From the NCBI GenBank assembly GCA_011052285.1, contig DRJH01000306.1, positions 1 through 7,718 on the forward strand: a stretch of DNA of 7,718 nt, given 5' to 3'. Under the pieces are notes generated by a model. The model saw only the letters and a list, made by a program, of their open reading frames with translations. It had not been told where the DNA came from and made no database searches. Shown piece by piece: positions 4,319-7,718 of this stretch. The translations under genes were made by a program, and so were the position numbers. The DNA is from Gammaproteobacteria bacterium (GTDB lineage Bacteria > Pseudomonadota > Gammaproteobacteria > Arenicellales > DRJH01). Within the stretch, counting starts at the first letter, position 1. Each line of letters begins with the position of its first letter.

Positions 4319-4920
4319 TCCAGAATACCACTCACATGAAATGTGTTATAGGTCATATGACAGGGTATTCTGGCCAGCACTTCGGTTGCCTCCTCCGTGG
4401 TTCGACAAAATTCCAGCACATAACGTAGAATTAGTGGCACACCAAATCCTTCACCAACAACCTGACGACCACCAAAGGTCAGAGACAGCACCAACCCGGC
4501 TGCATTCATGCCATCAAGCAAGCCCCACAAACCATCACTCATACCAATAACACGCTGCCCGTTCCATGCAGTCTGCAGGATAATGCCGTCACAAAGCAAC
4601 GGGGAGTAATCATAATTGCGTGCCAACATAGGCTCATTGCCAAGCCAAATCGCCTGAGAACAACCTGAAAGATACGGCGGCGGACAATAAAACGACAGCA
4701 GCCGAGCCTCCAGATCCCCCCCACCCGCCAGCTCAGCCAATGTTTCATAACAAGGCAGCAATTCCGGCATATGCGCCCGCAAGGCCCGCAAACAAGCCAG
4801 GTAGGTGGGACGCGATTCAATGCCTTCAGATAGAAACCACTTACGATAGGCTGGCCACAGGCGCCGAAATAAACGTTGCCAGCGCTGACCCGGCAGGCTT
4901 CGATAGCCGAACCGCGGCAT
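4243..4920 (-). pseudogene. C45-family autoproteolytic amide hydrolase/acyltransferase, truncated at both ends
   Basis: The 225-residue frame resembles the acyl-CoA:6-APA acyltransferase-like C45 family: N-terminal-nucleophile enzymes that cleave themselves before a cysteine and then hydrolyse or form amide bonds. Recognisable parts are PGQRWQRLFRRLWPAYRKWF (10-29), the candidate nucleophile C87 in SGCSQAIW, RNYDY (101-105), GMSDGLWGLLDGMN (126-139) and SLTFGGRQVVGEGFG (146-160). Similarity ends around CHMTYN (187-192, base about 4345). The remaining tail reads across the convergent arsR 3' end and is not family-like; full members are roughly 100 or more residues longer. The ATG (4918-4920) lies in ATP-grasp-derived sequence and has no Shine-Dalgarno site. 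The true 5' end seems to have been lost in the same deletion that broke the ATP-grasp gene. I call it a pseudogene, although a short active protein is not excluded. Confidence 0.72.
4320..4373. repeat. Structured inverted repeat between convergent arsR and C45 genes
   Basis: A perfect 10-bp inverted repeat, CCAGAATACC (4320-4329) and GGTATTCTGG (4364-4373), encloses two further dyads: CACAT-GAA-ATGTG (4333-4345) and GTCATATGAC (4352-4361). The set can fold as a three-armed structure on either strand. It starts two bases after the arsR stop. It might terminate transcription from both sides, although no U-tract follows. It also marks the place where C45 family similarity ends, so it may be a rearrangement scar. 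Confidence 0.5.
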
Positions 4921-5639
4921 TTGAGTCGCTGCATGATCTTGATTGGGCCCTGGCCGACAATCTCCTGTTGGTGACGTCGAAAATCACGTTCACTACGGAT
5001 GAAAAAAGTGGTGTGCCCTGAATCGCCGAAGGCCGACTGCAGCACCAGATCTTTACCCAAAGATTTCGATACCCGCTGCAACTGTTGCCAGCTATCCACT
5101 TCACTTAGTACATTGGGGGCACTGGGCACACCGGCCTTGTTGCCTATACGCACCGTTTCGATTTTATCATCAATACCAGAACGTAATGCAGCAGACGGAA
5201 ACAGTACCTCGATCCCCAACTCTTGGCAAATACTCTCCACGCGCTCGTCAAACATCAAAAAGACCGCTTTGGGTTTGCCACCGCGGACCTTGATAAAATC
5301 GATTACTTCCTTATTTTCGAGCAAATAGGCATTGATGTCCTCGATGGACTCAAATTCCGGATGGGCCTGCTCGGTCGGCACAAAGGTATTGGGATGTCGG
5401 CCGTCATAACAATCGATGTGGTTGATGAATTTGAAATTTCGGCACCAGTCATCCAACCCCAGCAGATTAAAATTGGTGGCACTGATGAAAAAAACCGGTG
5501 TTTCATTACGGTGAAAATATCGCCGTATTTCAGATACATCTTTGAGTTTATTGATCTTGCGTGATGGTGTCCACGGTGCCTTGCTGCGGGTTTTGCGACG
5601 TTTGTGTGGTTTGCCTGCTGGCGCTGTCGAGGACGTCAT
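4539..5639 (-). pseudogene. ATP-grasp ligase-like protein, C-terminally truncated and fused out of frame to the C45 gene
   Basis: The first 248 or so of 366 residues look like the front half of an ATP-grasp protein of the carboxylate-amine ligase type. After a basic N-terminal tail (KPHKRRKTRSK, 10-20) come the conserved stretches FLMFDERVE (127-135), SGIDDKIETVRIGNKAGVPSAPN (154-176), the ATP-site region KDLVLQ with K196, a glycine loop GDSGHTTFF (205-213) and MQRLKCRGSAIEAC (236-249). The second half of the fold, with the metal-binding acidic and asparagine residues, is missing. From about base 4895 the frame reads through C45 coding sequence in the wrong phase, so the last 118 residues are spurious. 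The ATG overlaps the decarboxylase stop (ATGA on the minus strand, 5639-5636), showing an operon in which this gene was once translationally coupled. Ligase activity is unlikely to remain. Confidence 0.75.
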
Positions 5640-7718
5640 GCTTTTTTATCCTGGTGATGGGTCACATTATTGTGGTGCATTTGCTTTGCCAGAGCTTGTT
5701 CGGTAAATACCCGCAAGCCGAATTCTTCTCGAAAACCGTGAATTTCCTTAACATCCAGTTTGCGCAAATATTCAATAATCCCGGGGCTGGCAACCTGTCC
5801 GGGCACCAGAATCGGAAAACCCGGCGGATAAGGGATCACAAAATTCGCTGAAACCACTTCCCGACCTGCAGCCATTTCAGCATCGAGTGAGCCATCATAT
5901 AGATCCAGATATTCGCAACAGGTTTCATCGTAGGCCAAAAAAAATGCTTCCCGCAGTAATCCTTCGCCGGTACCTTCAGCGATTCCCGAACGAAACCCAT
6001 CATGAAACCGGGAAAAATCCGGTAATGGCGGTAAATCTTGGGTAATAGACTTGACCTTGGCACGATGCAGATGCCACTCTGGTGGACTCATTTCATCAAT
6101 ATTTCGCTCCAGCTCATGAGCAAACTTGACTAACGCTTCAATCAAATAGGCGACCGAGCTGCGAGTAGTGCCAATATTGGTCATAAAGAGGACCGTATTC
6201 CTGGACGTCTTGTTGATCTGGATACCGTATTTATTCATCAGCACTTCATTCTTGAAGGCGTCTCCCTCGAGACCCGTAGCACCCACAAACAAGGTCAGGC
6301 GTGTTGCATCGAGACAAAACTCATCCTGCTCCCAAGCCTCCCAAATGTCATTCCAGCCCCGACCTGGTTCGAAATAACCTTCGATACCGGATTGTCGGTA
6401 ACTGGCAGGAATCATGTCAGCTACCCGCAAGATCCGGAAGTACTTGCTCAATAGTGGATGAGAGCTGACCTGACTACGCAGTGACATGGCCATTTCAACC
6501 TGTTTTTGTACCAGTTCAAAACCTTCCAATTCAACCTGGCGTCGACCAATATCCAACGAAGCTAAGATCTGGTAATTCGGTGAAGTCGAGGTATGGGTCA
6601 TAAAGGCTTCGTGAAACGATTCTTCCACCTGTGATTTGTAATCCTGGTCATGAATATGAATCATTGAACCCTGACGCAGCGCGGTGAGTGTCTTATGCGT
6701 CGACTGTGTTGCATAGACGCGAACCCGAACCTGTGCGGGATCGGGCATTAGCCGTAGATCCAACCAAGCCGAATCATCCTCGGCGATTGTCGTCACCGTA
6801 TTCTGGTACACCGCATATTCGCGCGCATAGGCCCGTGATGCATAACGTTCACGCAGGGCTGCCGCTGAATACATGGCTGTACGCTGGCGGTACGTCGGCC
6901 CGAAACCGGCAAAACCAAACCAGGCTTCATCCCACAAAAAAACCAGGTCCGGCTTAATGGCCAGGCATTCCTCCATCACCCGCTGTACATCGTAGACAAT
7001 ACCATCGAAGGTGCAATTGGTCAGCAGCAGCATCTTCACACGCGCCAACTTGCCGGCCTTTTTCAGGGTCAGCAGCTGACGTTTGATTTCGTGCAAGGGC
7101 ACTGCACCATACATAGAGTACTCATTGAGTGGATAAGAATCCAGATAGACGACCTGCGCACCGGACAGCACCATGCCATAATGGTGTGATTTATGGCAAT
7201 CCCGATCCACCAACACAATATCGCCAGGCCTGACCAACGCCTGGACCACAATCTTGTTACAGGTGGACGTGCCATTGGTGGCAAAAAAAGTTCGCCTTGA
7301 ACCATAAGCACGGGAAGCCAGCTCGTGGGCCTTCTTGATCGGCCCATGAGGCTCGAGCAGCGAATCCAGACCACCGGAAGTGGCTGAAGTCTCGGCCAGA
7401 AAAATGTTCATCCCGTAGAAATCGATCATATCGCGAATCCAGTTTGACTTGGTGATCGACTTGCCCCGAGAGATCGGCAAGGCATGGAATACACCGGTTG
7501 GCTGTTTGGCATACTGGCGTAGAGCGGAAAAAAATGGGGTCTGGTAGCGAGAGGCAATCCCGCTCAGGATATTCAGGTGCAACTCCAGAAAATCCTCCTT
7601 ATGGTAGAAAACCCGCCGACAATGATCGACCACACTACCGGCCAGTTCTTCTGCAGACTGATCGGTCGTCATATACAGATCCAGCTCGGGTCGAACCCGG
7701 GAGATAATTCTGGCCAGA
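5636..7718 (-). CDS. Orn/Lys/Arg decarboxylase, PLP-dependent fold type I (partial, 5' end outside window)
   Basis: A decarboxylase acting on a basic amino acid to give a diamine or agmatine, using pyridoxal phosphate. Numbering from the in-frame ATG at 7672: FHALPISRGKS (62-72), AETSATSGGLDSLL (93-106), cofactor-binding NGTST (133-137), DCHKSHH (158-164), WDEAWF (247-252) and the Schiff-base lysine K327 in STHKT. The C-terminal domain runs to GFREEFGLRVF and a His-rich tail. I do not accept ATG 7672 as the true start. The frame stays open to the window edge with family-like sequence (RPELDLY just upstream), and this family has an N-terminal receiver-like wing domain that would lie beyond. 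Long insertions around 255-320 resemble a subfamily distinct from the classic E. coli enzymes, so the substrate is left open. It is the first gene of the cluster in this window and is coupled to the ATP-grasp gene by a 4-base overlap. Confidence 0.93.
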   Translation of the reverse strand, partial: LARIISRVRPELDLYMTTDQSAEELAGSVVDHCRRVFYHKEDFLELHLNILSGIASRYQTPFFSALRQYAKQPTGVFHALPISRGKSITKSNWIRDMIDFYGMNIFLAETSATSGGLDSLLEPHGPIKKAHELASRAYGSRRTFFATNGTSTCNKIVVQALVRPGDIVLVDRDCHKSHHYGMVLSGAQVVYLDSYPLNEYSMYGAVPLHEIKRQLLTLKKAGKLARVKMLLLTNCTFDGIVYDVQRVMEECLAIKPDLVFLWDEAWFGFAGFGPTYRQRTAMYSAAALRERYASRAYAREYAVYQNTVTTIAEDDSAWLDLRLMPDPAQVRVRVYATQSTHKTLTALRQGSMIHIHDQDYKSQVEESFHEAFMTHTSTSPNYQILASLDIGRRQVELEGFELVQKQVEMAMSLRSQVSSHPLLSKYFRILRVADMIPASYRQSGIEGYFEPGRGWNDIWEAWEQDEFCLDATRLTLFVGATGLEGDAFKNEVLMNKYGIQINKTSRNTVLFMTNIGTTRSSVAYLIEALVKFAHELERNIDEMSPPEWHLHRAKVKSITQDLPPLPDFSRFHDGFRSGIAEGTGEGLLREAFFLAYDETCCEYLDLYDGSLDAEMAAGREVVSANFVIPYPPGFPILVPGQVASPGIIEYLRKLDVKEIHGFREEFGLRVFTEQALAKQMHHNNVTHHQDKKA

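Noticed and set aside
4333..4373. Integron attC site
   Set aside because: The dyads look attC-like at first glance, but the GTTRRRY core and its complement are not present and there is no integrase or cassette structure.
5303..5564. Open frames opposite or out of phase with the ATP-grasp gene
   Set aside because: They are shadows of its codon pattern, with no domain content or ribosome-binding site.
7670..7672. ATG 7672 as the real start of the decarboxylase
   Set aside because: The frame remains open to the window edge with family-like sequence upstream and no ribosome-binding site at this ATG; the N-terminal domain is expected beyond the window.

Overview
The window reads as chromosomal DNA of a moderate-GC gammaproteobacterium. 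This is inferred from protein similarity and gene organisation; no rRNA or other taxonomic marker is present. FixL/FixJ-like signalling, a persulfide-sensor-like ArsR protein and an Orn/Lys/Arg decarboxylase would suit an environmental, possibly sulfur-linked, organism, but the species cannot be named.

Layout. (1) 1-642, minus: the N-terminal 214 residues of a pyridine nucleotide-disulfide oxidoreductase of the dihydrolipoamide dehydrogenase/mercuric reductase class. (2) 643-1061: an unusually busy intergenic region with a degraded copy of the 5' end of a receiver gene lying 2.4 kb downstream, a 14-bp repeat pair, and an AT/CTAT microsatellite. (3) 1062-2824, plus: a two-gene operon with an ATGA overlap, encoding a soluble PAS histidine kinase and a FixJ-type receiver-LuxR response regulator. 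(4) 2825-3874: a stand-alone receiver gene flanked by two inverted copies of a small non-autonomous element. The element has GTAA-type terminal inverted repeats and 8-bp target duplications like those of the IS66 family. (5) 3899-4318, plus: an ArsR-family regulator with a promoter overlapped by an inverted repeat. (6) 4243-7718, minus: a convergent cluster in the order decarboxylase, ATP-grasp protein, C45-family amide hydrolase/acyltransferase. The decarboxylase looks intact apart from its 5' end outside the window. The other two look broken: the ATP-grasp gene is joined out of frame to the C45 gene, and the C45 gene loses its 3' end where it runs into arsR.

How the parts may fit. The kinase, response regulator and lone receiver plausibly form one phosphorelay, with the receiver as a second output or phosphate sink. 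The decarboxylase, ATP-grasp and C45 genes have the make-up of a small pathway that decarboxylates a basic amino acid and forms or trims amide bonds; here that pathway appears to be decaying. The most distinctive content is the mobile-element pair bracketing the receiver gene, the duplicated receiver leader upstream of the kinase, and the deletion scar between the ATP-grasp and C45 genes.
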